From contig JARGNX010000002.1 in the NCBI GenBank assembly GCA_029210045.1, forward strand, positions 1 to 64,000: a stretch of 64,000 nucleotides of DNA. The letters run 5' to 3'. Each line of letters opens with the position of its first letter. The first letter of the stretch is position 1. The stretch is from Coxiellaceae bacterium (lineage in GTDB: Bacteria > Pseudomonadota > Gammaproteobacteria > Coxiellales > Coxiellaceae). Below are positions 26,663 through 36,831 of the stretch, piece after piece. The position numbers were made by a program, and so were the translations under genes. The notes under the pieces were generated by a model. The model worked only from the letters and a program-made list of their open reading frames with translations, ran no database searches and had not been told where the DNA came from.

Positions 26663-29035
26663 ATGAGCAGAGACTTAACAACCGATCAGCAAGCGCTGCA
26701 ATCAAAAATATATGCTGACTTTGTTCCAGCCATATATGATTACAGCGCAACTGAAGAAACTATTCACTGGTTTGGCGCCACACGCGGCTCCGTTATGTTA
26801 GAACGCTTAGTGAAAACCTTACAAGACCACCCCTCTTTAGTACCTGCAGAATTACGTGCCGACTTTAATGAAGTGAACTTATTGGACCTGCAATGCACTT
26901 ATATTGATCAGATGAAACCATCAGCCACAGCTATTGAAACATCACCCATACAAGATTGGTTGCTATCGAACATAGTGACCCTAGAATCCATGCGCCCGTA
27001 CGAAGATGAGTCCGGTGTCAGCAACATGGCCTTAAATGAATTCCCGTTATGTCGCTTTTCGAAAGACACTGACCCTGCTGCAAAAGAACAAGCAATTGGA
27101 TTTTTAAAAAAATACCATACCGTGATTCGTGATCAATATCATTTTATTGCTGTCGACATTACTGATGGCGATAAGCCTATTGCTACAGCCGAAATCTCAA
27201 ACGGATTTATGGATAGATCTCAGCTGATTGCAAACTATAGCGCCTATAGATGCGATGAAAGCACTGGATATGAATATGTCTTTGTGGGATTAGAGGAAAT
27301 GATTCACCATATTGATACGCTAGTTGACTGCCATCCAGATCCAACCAGCTTGGCAAAACGCGACATACGGCAACAACAGTTAAAAACAATTATTCGCTCA
27401 CGTAAAAAGAAGCCTGCTGACGCAATTAGAGCTGCAGCAAAAGAAAACTATCAACAGATTTTGAAATACGCCAAAGAAGACGCATCAGATTTCAATATTA
27501 CACAAACCGATGCGATAAGCTCTCGACCGAAATTACTTGAGCAAGAACAGGAGCATGGTCGCGTTGAAGAGGCTATTGATTTGATGCTCGCTGTTCAAGA
27601 GGATGAAACCTATGTACCAACACCCTGGGGTCAGAGCCGATTAAGAGATATATATCATCCAGTTTATTCTGCACAAGAAACATGGTCAATGATGCTAGGG
27701 GTCATAGCCAAACATGCACAAGAAAAAGCAGCTAGCAAACCGAAACCAAGCACCATTAAAGTCATTCGTTCAGACTCGGGTGAGCCAACAAGGCCTATGC
27801 GAACGATTTTAAAAGAAGCCAATGTACGCGAAAAGGAAACAAAAGATTACCGCGAATCTCCGCCCGATTGGTCGCCTGAAGCGCGTCAAGCAATCATATC
27901 TGCTGCACCCGATTATACTAGCTCAGCCAGCGGCGGTTCGGCTTTATATTATTTGAAAGAAGAAAACCGAACAACAGAAGGCAAAAAATTATTGGAGGAT
28001 GGCGGTGTTAAAGAGTTGTATGTAGATATGTTAACATCCCAGCCTACTACATGGCCTATGGAAATGGCTGACTGCGATGCAGACCATCTGTTAGCACTAC
28101 TAGATGCTCATCAGGAATTGCCAACGAAAATTTTAATGATGATCTGGCTGGATCGCTATAATCCTAATTTGGCACGTGATGTTATGCTTACTTTTGATTC
28201 TGGTAGGGACCAGGAAATTGACCGCCTTGGCACTACTGGCAAAAAGTGTGATGACACAGAAACTAACTCAAAATTATGGGAGATGATTACAGGAGGGAGG
28301 GCATTACCAGAAGAATACCAAATTCGTATTCAGGCAACTGATATTAAATTACCGATTACACGCTGCTATGGCAAATACCACGATGATATGATTGCATTTA
28401 AACAAGAGGCCACGGGTTTATTTGATCAATATCAAGCGCATGTAATCGCCATAGCAGATGATAGCAGTCCATTGTCAGCTGAAGAATTTATTGCTGAACA
28501 ACGAGAAAAAATAGCTGAGATATCATCCCCCCAAGGCGATGCTGAGGAAAAAGCAAACACTGTTGTCGAAGAGCCGGTTATTTCACCTGCGGCAACACTT
28601 ACCTGGACGCAAGCAGCAGCACAACCCGTTCCGGCGGTGGCACGCCCGACTACTGATGAAACACAAGTGCTGAAGAATTGGGCAACAAACATTATAACCG
28701 CCTCTAAGCACCCCAAATCCAAAAAAATGCAACAGGCTTTAGACAGTACTAAAGATTTACCAAGTACAAAAGAAACCATTAAAGCGATTGTTCGACTGAT
28801 ACACCGTAAGCATGGTGTTTTTAATTTATCCGGTCGATACCTCAGTGAAAACAACCCAAGCTTATTAGAGGCAAAAGGCATGACAGGCGAAGACCAGCGC
28901 TTTCATTTCTTAGCGCATTACATTGATAATTACAGTGACGATTACTCAAGTCGCGGCATTATTGGCACAACGACTTATAATGCACAGGTAATATCAAAAG
29001 ATGATGCTGAAGTCCACATCAGTCCAGGCCGATAA
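26663..29035 (+). CDS. large hypothetical protein (790 residues)
   Basis: A soluble protein of about 790 residues with no recognised domain, signal peptide or membrane segment. The middle (about 370-600) and C-terminus (about 690-780) are helical and charged; a low-complexity Ala/Pro/Thr stretch lies near 640-680. The ATG at 26663 was chosen over a TTG at 26636; GTGAG-type purine sequence precedes it. Size, lack of relatives and neighbouring ankyrin genes make a host-directed role possible but unproven. It is transcribed alone, and a palindromic repeat follows its stop. Confidence 0.55.
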   Translation: MSRDLTTDQQALQSKIYADFVPAIYDYSATEETIHWFGATRGSVMLERLVKTLQDHPSLVPAELRADFNEVNLLDLQCTYIDQMKPSATAIETSPIQDWLLSNIVTLESMRPYEDESGVSNMALNEFPLCRFSKDTDPAAKEQAIGFLKKYHTVIRDQYHFIAVDITDGDKPIATAEISNGFMDRSQLIANYSAYRCDESTGYEYVFVGLEEMIHHIDTLVDCHPDPTSLAKRDIRQQQLKTIIRSRKKKPADAIRAAAKENYQQILKYAKEDASDFNITQTDAISSRPKLLEQEQEHGRVEEAIDLMLAVQEDETYVPTPWGQSRLRDIYHPVYSAQETWSMMLGVIAKHAQEKAASKPKPSTIKVIRSDSGEPTRPMRTILKEANVREKETKDYRESPPDWSPEARQAIISAAPDYTSSASGGSALYYLKEENRTTEGKKLLEDGGVKELYVDMLTSQPTTWPMEMADCDADHLLALLDAHQELPTKILMMIWLDRYNPNLARDVMLTFDSGRDQEIDRLGTTGKKCDDTETNSKLWEMITGGRALPEEYQIRIQATDIKLPITRCYGKYHDDMIAFKQEATGLFDQYQAHVIAIADDSSPLSAEEFIAEQREKIAEISSPQGDAEEKANTVVEEPVISPAATLTWTQAAAQPVPAVARPTTDETQVLKNWATNIITASKHPKSKKMQQALDSTKDLPSTKETIKAIVRLIHRKHGVFNLSGRYLSENNPSLLEAKGMTGEDQRFHFLAHYIDNYSDDYSSRGIIGTTTYNAQVISKDDAEVHISPGR

Positions 29036-29076
29036 TTTCAAAATTACATTGTTAAAAAATTTATAATTTATTCTGG

Positions 29077-29098
29077 ATCCCGGATCGGGGTCCGGGAT
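29077..29098. repeat. palindromic interspersed repeat (ATCCCGGA/TCCGGGAT)
   Basis: A perfect 8-bp stem with loop TCGGGG, identical in core to the copies at 1719-1740 and 3458-3479. It lies between two convergent genes and could act as a shared terminator hairpin. Confidence 0.8.
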
Positions 29099-29173
29099 GA
29101 CAGTCACCTCAACCAGAATGACAGTCACTTTAAGCAAAAGAGGTACGCTATGCGCCTTGATAACAACCATGGC

Positions 29174-29701
29174 TCAGCTTAATGACTTAACCCATGCACT
29201 AAGATCATCATAAACAGGAACGCCTTCCAAACCTTCACCCTTAGCTATGGTCTGCTCACCCCGACCCGTTCTGACTAAAACCGCTGGGCATCCTGCGGCT
29301 TGTGCTACTTGAATATCCGACAATTTATCACCCAACATCACAGCTTGTGAAAGATCCGCATTAAAGTCTTTGGCAATTTGTTGCAACAATCCCGGAGCAG
29401 GTTTGCGACAATCACAGCCTTCATCCGGGTGATGCGGACAAAAGTAAACGCCATGAAATTTGGCTTCATGTTCCGCTAGTGCATCATGCATCTTTTGATG
29501 AATGTCATCTAATGTCGCTAGCGTATAATAACCTCGCGCAACACCCGATTGGTTGGTAGCCACAACTACTTGATGGCCAGCCTTAATTAACCGCGCAATC
29601 GCTTCAAGACTACCATCAATAGGCAGCCATTCTTCAGGTGATTTTATATAGTGATCTGAGTCGTGATTGATCACACCATCACGGTCTAAAATAACTAACA
29701 T
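29174..29701 (-). CDS. gmhB: D-glycero-beta-D-manno-heptose 1,7-bisphosphate 7-phosphatase
   Basis: A 175-residue HAD phosphatase in ADP-heptose synthesis for the lipopolysaccharide core. Nucleophile D6 and general acid D8 are in LDRDGVIN; zinc ligands C88, H90, C96 and C98 lie in the CPHHPDEGCDC loop; motif II is VATNQSGVARG and motif IV MLGDKLSDI. It implies a heptose-containing LPS core. It lies 18 bp downstream of the amino-acid permease gene and is probably co-transcribed with it. Confidence 0.94.
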   Translation of the reverse strand: MLVILDRDGVINHDSDHYIKSPEEWLPIDGSLEAIARLIKAGHQVVVATNQSGVARGYYTLATLDDIHQKMHDALAEHEAKFHGVYFCPHHPDEGCDCRKPAPGLLQQIAKDFNADLSQAVMLGDKLSDIQVAQAAGCPAVLVRTGRGEQTIAKGEGLEGVPVYDDLSAWVKSLS

Positions 29702-29719
29702 CGCTTACGTCGCTCCCAC

Positions 29720-30907
29720 TTAAAAACTAATAAGCCCATATATTAATAGTGCACAGGCAATAATAAATTCTATGATGATAAAGGCCTTTCCGCCTATCAC
29801 GCGATAACCTTTAGCCAATTTTTTATGATAGCGCCCACTCCATACCATCAATACCGGCAATAACACTAACAACGTTACGCAAAAAATACCCGCATAACGC
29901 AATGCAGTAATAAATAAACCTGGATCAAAAATCACAATCAGACCTGGCGGTAAGAAGGTAATGCACATCACGCGCCATTTGCCAGCAAGATTGGCTTTAA
30001 AACCAAAACCATCACGTATAAAATCCGCTAATGACAACCCCACGCCCAAAAACGAAGTGGTCAAACACACCGAGGTAAATAAGTGCGTCATTTCATGCAC
30101 CCACAAACTATTCACTCGATGGCTTAATTGTGTAGTTAAATCACTCACTGCGCGACCCGAATGTGAAATCGCAATCAAACCATTCTGGCCTTGTGCCGCA
30201 ATATTGCCCTGCACCGTTAAATCCCACAAAATATAACACACTAAAGAAACCAAGCTACCGCATGTAATCGCCAAACGCAGCTTCGTGACATCAGAATGAA
30301 AGTAGTTACGCAATGGCGGAATAATCGTGGCATAACCAAATGATGTAATCACCACCAAGATAGCACTGCCCAATAATCGGACTTGACCACCGTATAATTT
30401 TTGCAAATTAAAGTGTGGCAGCACTAAAATCACTACCATAATATAAGCAAACAACTTCACTGCCATCAAACCGCGGTTTGTTAAATCCACCGCTCTAACA
30501 CCATGGAATATCACCGCACCTAATACCACAATAAAAATGATGGTATCAAGCCATGCGGGAATCGACACGCCCGCCATGGTAAACAATTGACGCAATAAAT
30601 CTGAACCACCTGCGGCATAGGCTGACAATAGCGCAAACAATAACAGACAATAACAAACCCATGTAACAATTTGCCCTAAAGGCCCTAAGGTTACACGCGC
30701 CATCGATACCATATTAGTATTGGGTGGCAGCCATAAATTAACCTCTAAAATATAAAACGCGCCGAGCGTCATTACTGCCCAAGCAAGAAATAGCAAAACC
30801 GTTGAGTGAAAAAAACCACCAGCTGCAGTGGCAAGCGGTAGCGCTAACATGCCACTACCAATAGAAGTACCCACAATTAATAAAATACCGCCTATTAACT
30901 TACCCAT
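29720..30907 (-). CDS. aromatic amino acid permease (HAAAP family, TyrP/Mtr-like)
   Basis: A 395-residue transporter with 11 transmembrane segments. The N-terminal KLIGGILLIVGTSIGSGMLALP is the family signature of tyrosine/tryptophan-specific permeases. Such permeases import aromatic amino acids by proton symport, and intracellular gammaproteobacteria often carry several. GAGG lies upstream of the start. It is divergent from the sugar operon and precedes gmhB. Confidence 0.88.
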   Translation of the reverse strand: MGKLIGGILLIVGTSIGSGMLALPLATAAGGFFHSTVLLFLAWAVMTLGAFYILEVNLWLPPNTNMVSMARVTLGPLGQIVTWVCYCLLLFALLSAYAAGGSDLLRQLFTMAGVSIPAWLDTIIFIVVLGAVIFHGVRAVDLTNRGLMAVKLFAYIMVVILVLPHFNLQKLYGGQVRLLGSAILVVITSFGYATIIPPLRNYFHSDVTKLRLAITCGSLVSLVCYILWDLTVQGNIAAQGQNGLIAISHSGRAVSDLTTQLSHRVNSLWVHEMTHLFTSVCLTTSFLGVGLSLADFIRDGFGFKANLAGKWRVMCITFLPPGLIVIFDPGLFITALRYAGIFCVTLLVLLPVLMVWSGRYHKKLAKGYRVIGGKAFIIIEFIIACALLIYGLISF

Positions 30908-31042
30908 GTAATGTGGACCCTCGTAATATGAACAAATATCATACGAGCTTTTAACTGACTTAGCAATTGCGTATTCACTTAATAGTTAGTATGGTATAGC
31001 GGTTTTGATAATAACCGACATAGAGAACAAGGAGCCAAACGC

Positions 31043-32410
31043 ATGGGAAAACGGCACGGACTCTGGTACAGCTGGTTAATGATCGGCTTTGCTGCCATCG
31101 GCGGCATTTTATACGGATATGACCTCGGCATTATTGCTGGTGCAATATTGTTTATCCGCGAATCCATCCCAATGACAGACGCCCAGAGCTCATTCTTAGT
31201 AGCAGCTGTGCTAGGCGGCGGTGCAATTTCCACACTCATTTCAGGGCCATTAGCTGATTTATTTGGTCGCAAGCGCATGATACTCATTGCCGCTATTATT
31301 TTTTTAGCTGGCGTACTATCCCTCGCTTACGCTCACACCTATAGTATGGTATTGCTCGGGAGACTCACCCAAGGTATCGGCGTTGGTATCGTTACCATTA
31401 TTATTCCATTGTACCTTGCCGAATCCTTACCAGCTGATATTCGTGGTCGCGGCATCAGCGCATTTCAGCTTTTGCTGACATTTGGCATACTCATGGCCTC
31501 ATTAGTCGGACTATATTTCACACCCACAGGCAATTGGCGCGGTATGTTTTTATCCGCCACTGTTCCAGGATTAATTCTACTGGTGGGCGGGCTGTTATTA
31601 CCCAACTCACCACGCTGGTTATTTAATAAAGGGCATGAAGATAAAGCCTATGACGTCTTGTGCAAATCGAGAACACACTCACATGCCCAAGATGAACTAG
31701 ACCGTATGCGTGCTTTGTTAAAAAACTCAACTAAACATTGGAAAGCCGAACTTAAAGCTTTGTGTTCACGTCGTTACGCCGTCCCAGTAACAATTGTTAT
31801 GCTAGTCGCGATGCTACAACAATTAATGGGAGTCAACTCCATCCTACAACTGAGCGCCTATATTTTAAAAACTGGTGGTTTAAGCTCAAACATTACCGCC
31901 ATGCTAGGCAGCACAGCGATTACCAGTATCAATTTTTTACTCACCATCGTTGCCTTCTTTTTGGTTGACCGCATCGGTCGTAAATTATTATTAATGATCG
32001 GCACCGCAGGCTGCATGATTTCACTATTCGCTCTCGGCTGCACCTACTTTGTATTTGATGCCAGCCTATTAAAAGGCTATTTACTGTTAGCCGGTATCAT
32101 TGGGTTTATTACAGCCTATGCCATAGGCCCAGGTGTCATCGTTTGGCTTGTCATCTCAGAATTATTGCCATCACGCATTCGCAGCACTGGAATGTCAATT
32201 GCATTATTTATCAACTCCATGACCTCAGCTATGCTTGCCTCCGTGTTCTTACCACTAGCGCACCGCATTGGTTACTACAGCGTGTTTATGCTTTGCGCCA
32301 TTGCCGCTGGCATTTATTTTATGATTGCGTTTAATGCTATTCCAGAGACTAAAAATAAAACTTTAGAAGAAATTGAAATTGACTTTGGTGGAGAGGTTGC
32401 TTATGACTAA
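31043..32410 (+). CDS. sugar:proton symporter, MFS sugar porter family (XylE/GalP-like)
   Basis: A 455-residue transporter with 12 transmembrane segments. Sugar-porter signatures include YGYDLGIIAGAI in helix 1, DLFGRKR, the PNSPRWLFNKG loop after helix 6, DRIGRKLL, and PETKNKTLEEI at the end. GGAG is 9 nt upstream of the start. It opens a four-gene operon in which every junction overlaps (8, 8 and 4 bp), so it most likely brings in the sugar used by the kinase, uridylyltransferase and epimerase that follow. Confidence 0.92.
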   Translation: MGKRHGLWYSWLMIGFAAIGGILYGYDLGIIAGAILFIRESIPMTDAQSSFLVAAVLGGGAISTLISGPLADLFGRKRMILIAAIIFLAGVLSLAYAHTYSMVLLGRLTQGIGVGIVTIIIPLYLAESLPADIRGRGISAFQLLLTFGILMASLVGLYFTPTGNWRGMFLSATVPGLILLVGGLLLPNSPRWLFNKGHEDKAYDVLCKSRTHSHAQDELDRMRALLKNSTKHWKAELKALCSRRYAVPVTIVMLVAMLQQLMGVNSILQLSAYILKTGGLSSNITAMLGSTAITSINFLLTIVAFFLVDRIGRKLLLMIGTAGCMISLFALGCTYFVFDASLLKGYLLLAGIIGFITAYAIGPGVIVWLVISELLPSRIRSTGMSIALFINSMTSAMLASVFLPLAHRIGYYSVFMLCAIAAGIYFMIAFNAIPETKNKTLEEIEIDFGGEVAYD

Positions 32411-33350
32411 GGTTGTCATTACCGGTGGTGCAGGGTTTATCGGTAGCCATCTGGCAGAACTCAGTTTACAAAAAAAATATCAAGTGGTGGTGGTTGATAA
32501 CTTCAAAACGGGTAAAAAAGAAAATATTAAGCCGTTTCTTGAAAATAAAAATTTCACCTTAATCGAAGCTGATATTTGTCACAAACAGCAAATTGACGAA
32601 GCATTCAAAGACACCGACTATGTTTTACACTTAGCCGCACGTATCAGCGTGCCTGAGTCAATGGACAAACCAACCGCTTACTTTGCCACCAATACCATCG
32701 GCACACTCACCGTGATGCAGTGCGCACAACAACACAACGCCAAAAGCATGGTGCACTCTTCATCAGCGGCCGTTTATGGTGACAACCCCGAGCTACCAAA
32801 ACTTGAAACCATGCGGCCCGAACCACAATCGCCTTATGCCATTAGCAAACTTGATGGTGAATATTTGTTATCAATGGCAGCATTGAACTCTAAATTAAAA
32901 ACCACATCATTACGTTACTTTAACGTTTTTGGTCCGCGCCAGGATCCACTGTCAGCTTATGCCGCTGCCGTGCCGATTTTTATTCACCATGCGGTACGTA
33001 ACCAAGACATTACTATTTTCGGTGACGGTGAACAAACACGTGATTTTATTTACGTAGAAGATATAGCAAAAGCTAATCTAGCCGCCTGTAAGAAAGGTGG
33101 TGACGTCATCAATGCTGCCTGTGGTCGCAGCATTACAATTAATGAACTGGCCAAACAGATCATTGACATTACTGGCTCGTCATCAAAGATACTGCACCAA
33201 CCAGATCGCGCGGGAGACATAAAACATTCATGCGCCGACAACACGCGCTATGTTGAACAACTAGGTTTGCAACCCCAAGCAGATCTACGCAAAGGATTGG
33301 AGAAAACTATTGCCTACTTCGACTCAATTAGAGTGTCGCGCGGTGATTAA
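32403..33350 (+). CDS. NAD-dependent nucleotide-sugar epimerase/dehydratase (UDP-hexose 4-epimerase-like)
   Basis: A 315-residue extended short-chain dehydrogenase. The NAD-binding loop is GGAGFIGSH (residues 8-16), the catalytic pair sits in YAISK, and the serine region is HSSSAAVYGD. Family relatives are UDP-glucose or UDP-GlcNAc 4-epimerases. The start at 32403 has GGAGAGG just upstream and overlaps the transporter stop. In this operon it would interconvert the UDP-sugar made by the uridylyltransferase two genes on. GalE specificity cannot be separated from related epimerases by eye. Confidence 0.85.
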   Translation: MTKVVITGGAGFIGSHLAELSLQKKYQVVVVDNFKTGKKENIKPFLENKNFTLIEADICHKQQIDEAFKDTDYVLHLAARISVPESMDKPTAYFATNTIGTLTVMQCAQQHNAKSMVHSSSAAVYGDNPELPKLETMRPEPQSPYAISKLDGEYLLSMAALNSKLKTTSLRYFNVFGPRQDPLSAYAAAVPIFIHHAVRNQDITIFGDGEQTRDFIYVEDIAKANLAACKKGGDVINAACGRSITINELAKQIIDITGSSSKILHQPDRAGDIKHSCADNTRYVEQLGLQPQADLRKGLEKTIAYFDSIRVSRGD

Positions 33351-34458
33351 TAATATTGACTTCACTGCACTGTTTGAACAGTTTCAAGTGGAGGGTGAAC
33401 TTGACCAAGCAAACCAATTTGGCTCAGGGCATATCAACGACACTTATTTAGTAACCACACGCAGCCCATTGCATCACGACTATATTTATCAGCGTATTAA
33501 TCATCAGGTATTTACTAATGTACCGCAGCTGATGAACAATATCAGCTTGGTCAGTAATCACCTGAGACACAAATTAATTGCAGCTGATGATCCACACCCC
33601 GAATGGCATTGTCTAACCGTCGTGCCCTGCTGCAGTGGGCAAATGTATTATCATGATGAATTCGATAGTTATTGGGCTGTTTATATTTATATTCCTGGCC
33701 AAGCATTTGATTTAGTGCCTTCAGTGAATCACGCCCATGAAGGCGGAAAAATATACGGTCAGTTCTTGGATATGCTGAGCGATATAGAAATTGACGCTAT
33801 TGCTGAAACCATTCCAAACTTTCATCACATTGATCATCGCGTTAAACAGTTCGAACAAGCGCTCGCGGAAGACCGCTGCCGCCGCAAAGCCAGTGCCGTC
33901 GAACAAATTGCTTTCATACGCGACCATGCCAAACAGATGCGCACCATTTTACAACTGGGCCAAACAGGAAAAATCCCTTTACGCATTATTCATAACGATA
34001 CTAAGTTCAACAATGTGTTACTAGATAAAAATGGCAAAGCCTTGTGCGTAATCGATTTAGATACCGTCATGCCCGGCTATTTGCATTACGATTACAGTGA
34101 CGCTATCCGTACGGGCACAAGTACAGCCAAGGAAGACGAAGCGGACTTAAGCAAAGTAGATATTGATCTCAAATTATTTGAAGGTTTTAGTCATGGCTTT
34201 ATTACCAGCATGCGCAGCAGCATTACCGAAACTGAATTAGCATTTTTACCACTATCTACACATTTACTACCATTCATTATCGGCATGCGATTCTTAACCG
34301 ATTATATTAATGGCGATACCTATTTTAAAACGCACTATGACCAACAAAACCTTATACGCGCTAAAGCTCAACTCCAACTAGTGAAACAAATCGATAATAA
34401 AATGGGGCAAATCGAAAACATTATTCACCGTATCATCGATGAGAGTGAGAGTACATGA
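33343..34458 (+). CDS. anomeric sugar kinase of the APH superfamily (N-acetylhexosamine 1-kinase-like)
   Basis: A 371-residue protein starting at a GTG that overlaps the epimerase stop. It has the phosphotransferase loop HNDTKFNNVL (catalytic D219) and the metal-binding IDLDTVMPG (about 237-245), then DAIRTG and EDEADLSKV. This combination is characteristic of NahK-type kinases, which phosphorylate N-acetylhexosamines at C1 with ATP. The product would be HexNAc 1-phosphate, the substrate for the next gene. The sugar preference is inferred from the family and operon. Confidence 0.82.
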   Translation: MINNIDFTALFEQFQVEGELDQANQFGSGHINDTYLVTTRSPLHHDYIYQRINHQVFTNVPQLMNNISLVSNHLRHKLIAADDPHPEWHCLTVVPCCSGQMYYHDEFDSYWAVYIYIPGQAFDLVPSVNHAHEGGKIYGQFLDMLSDIEIDAIAETIPNFHHIDHRVKQFEQALAEDRCRRKASAVEQIAFIRDHAKQMRTILQLGQTGKIPLRIIHNDTKFNNVLLDKNGKALCVIDLDTVMPGYLHYDYSDAIRTGTSTAKEDEADLSKVDIDLKLFEGFSHGFITSMRSSITETELAFLPLSTHLLPFIIGMRFLTDYINGDTYFKTHYDQQNLIRAKAQLQLVKQIDNKMGQIENIIHRIIDESEST

Positions 34459-35435
34459 CCACGACCTTAACTTCAGCGCTCGAAGCACTCTATCAACAAG
34501 AAATCGAGCTCGGTTATATTGAGCCTGAACGTTTAAAAGATAATCTCTATTACAGCTTTGATGACCCCAACTACGATGTCACCTTTAAAGCACAAGTCAA
34601 TTACCTACGAGATCACTATATCCAAGATATGGCGAACCGACCAAAACCTGACGGCTTGGAATGTCCAATTTGTTATGACAACATCCATGCACCAGGAAAA
34701 GAAAACTTACGCGTACGTGAGCTATCACTCGCTAACCAAGATTACTTTGCACAATATTCACCATACCCTTTATTTCCTTACCATACCGTGGTTATTAGCA
34801 AGCAACACTATCCCATGACCATGAATCGCCAATGCGTCATTGATCTCATCAGTTTTGTTAACCAAGCACCTGAATATACCTGTTGCTCGAATAGCGACGT
34901 GCAGTGGGCTGGCGCTTCAATCTTGCAACACCATCACTATCAAGTATTTAAAAACCTTACTTTACCGATACAAACAGCAAAATCAGTATTTGAACTGCAG
35001 AGCATTAACTATACATTAGAATTGCTGAATTACCCTATTGTATGCGCCCGTCTCAGCAGCGATAACGCTGACACTATCATTAAGGTCGGCGGTGACATCA
35101 TAGAAGACTGGAAAAACAAACGCGAAAAAAATAGCTGTAATTTATTATTAGATAAACATAATGGTGAATACCACTTATATATTTTATTCCGCCACCCAGA
35201 CTACCGCACCCCTATTCCGATAAAAAAAATAAAAAGCGAAGGCATCGGCGTTGTTGAAGTGTGTGGCTATGGCATTTATCCAGTACCGCATGGTGACAAT
35301 AGTGAAGCTATCTGGGATAAAATAAACAATGACGGCCTGAGTGTAATTAAGTATTTAATTAGTGGTAATAGCCCTATTGCTGAAAATGACTACGAGGAAT
35401 TTTGGCATCAACTACGTACAGGGCTTGGCCTGTAA
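34455..35435 (+). CDS. hexose-1-phosphate uridylyltransferase-like protein (GalT/HIT superfamily)
   Basis: A 326-residue protein of the GalT-like HIT superfamily. The active site HHHYQ (159-163) fits the HxHxQ pattern, and CPIC (70-73) could help bind a metal. It overlaps the kinase gene by ATGA. It probably transfers a nucleotidyl group to the sugar 1-phosphate made upstream. It is shorter and more divergent than E. coli GalT, so it may use UTP directly or a different nucleotide. Its 3' end overlaps the convergent exporter gene by 24 bp. Confidence 0.78.
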   Translation: MTTTLTSALEALYQQEIELGYIEPERLKDNLYYSFDDPNYDVTFKAQVNYLRDHYIQDMANRPKPDGLECPICYDNIHAPGKENLRVRELSLANQDYFAQYSPYPLFPYHTVVISKQHYPMTMNRQCVIDLISFVNQAPEYTCCSNSDVQWAGASILQHHHYQVFKNLTLPIQTAKSVFELQSINYTLELLNYPIVCARLSSDNADTIIKVGGDIIEDWKNKREKNSCNLLLDKHNGEYHLYILFRHPDYRTPIPIKKIKSEGIGVVEVCGYGIYPVPHGDNSEAIWDKINNDGLSVIKYLISGNSPIAENDYEEFWHQLRTGLGL

Positions 35436-36782
35436 TTGGCTAAATACAATCAATGATAGTAGCGGAATAAAACCTAGCGCCAACCATACATAGCGAAACA
35501 CCTCTGGATTAACATAGTGAGTCTGCTCGCCGCCACCAAATAGCAATAATAGACCCGCAGCAACACAGACCCCCAAACTCATCGCAAATTGCTGCATTAC
35601 ACTACTCACACTGGTAGCTGCCGATTTATCTTGCACCTTGATATCAACAAAATTAAGCGTGTTCATAAAAGTAAATTGCAATGAACAGAAAAACCCTGTG
35701 ATAAAAATCAGCGCAACCATCCACTCGACTGGTGCAGTTGCTGTAAAAGTGATTAAACCAAACAAGCAGGCGCTAATTATAATTGGATTAACTATTAATA
35801 ATTTTTTATAACCAAAATATTGAATCAATGGCGACACCAGTGGTTTTGCGCAGATCAATGCCACACCATACGGCAACAACAATAGACCTGAGTGGAATGC
35901 TGACATGCCAAAACCTAATTGGAATAACAGCGGCAGCAAAAATGGAATAGCACCGATTGCACAACGAACAATCAAACTGCCCAATACCGCCACACGAAAA
36001 GTTGGCGTACGAAACAAAGCTAGATTCACCACTGGATGGACAGCACGCTTGTAATGAAAATAATAAATTGTAAATAACACTACACTTAACAGCAGCATCA
36101 GGATTTCAATCCAACGTTGAATACCTGGCTCTGTTAATAAGGTTAAAGCAAAAATTAATAAGGCAAGGGCTAAACCAAATAACACAAAGCCAAGGTAATC
36201 AAACGATTTTTTATCAGATGCTTTTTGATTATCAATGAAATAATAAATAAAAAATAAGGCAATTAGACCTAGGGGTACATTAATAAAAAATACTAAACGC
36301 CAACTAATAGCCGTTGTTAACGCACCACCAACTACCGGCCCTAGCGCCGGCCCAAGCTGACCAAAAATTGTATACAAACTAAAGGCCTTTGCAAAATCAG
36401 ACTTTGGGAATGACTTTAATAAAATGAGTCGGCCAACCGGGGTCATCATCGCACCACCAACACCCTGCACCACTCGACCAATCACTAACATCGGTACTGA
36501 CACACTGCAACCAGCCAGTATTGAACCAAGCATAAACACGATCATTGCCCAAGCAAAAGTCACTTTTGTACCAATACGATCAGCAATATACCCACTAACC
36601 GGCATAAAGGCGGCCAGACTCAATAAATAACTGGTGATGGCAATTTTTAATGAAATCGGATCAACTAACAGTGAACGTGACATTTGCGGAATGGCTGTAT
36701 TGATGACAGTGACATCAAGCGTCTCCATCAACATGCCAAAACCCACTATCCATGGTAGGTAACGTAATTTTTTTGTGTCCAT
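35412..36782 (-). CDS. MFS drug exporter, DHA2 family (14-TM EmrB/HsrA-like)
   Basis: A 456-residue MFS transporter with about 13-14 hydrophobic helices. DHA2 hallmarks are ETLDVTVINTAIPQM in helix 1, GYIADRIGTK, VIGRVVQGVGGA, and GPVVGGALTT at the end of helix 5 (antiporter motif C). It probably exports small toxic compounds with proton antiport. No regulator or membrane-fusion partner is adjacent. Confidence 0.88.
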   Translation of the reverse strand: MDTKKLRYLPWIVGFGMLMETLDVTVINTAIPQMSRSLLVDPISLKIAITSYLLSLAAFMPVSGYIADRIGTKVTFAWAMIVFMLGSILAGCSVSVPMLVIGRVVQGVGGAMMTPVGRLILLKSFPKSDFAKAFSLYTIFGQLGPALGPVVGGALTTAISWRLVFFINVPLGLIALFFIYYFIDNQKASDKKSFDYLGFVLFGLALALLIFALTLLTEPGIQRWIEILMLLLSVVLFTIYYFHYKRAVHPVVNLALFRTPTFRVAVLGSLIVRCAIGAIPFLLPLLFQLGFGMSAFHSGLLLLPYGVALICAKPLVSPLIQYFGYKKLLIVNPIIISACLFGLITFTATAPVEWMVALIFITGFFCSLQFTFMNTLNFVDIKVQDKSAATSVSSVMQQFAMSLGVCVAAGLLLLFGGGEQTHYVNPEVFRYVWLALGFIPLLSLIVFSQLQAKPCT

Positions 36783-36831
36783 GCGGACATCATACTGAAT
36801 TTTTAACTCATACGCACCATTTAGCTATTGG

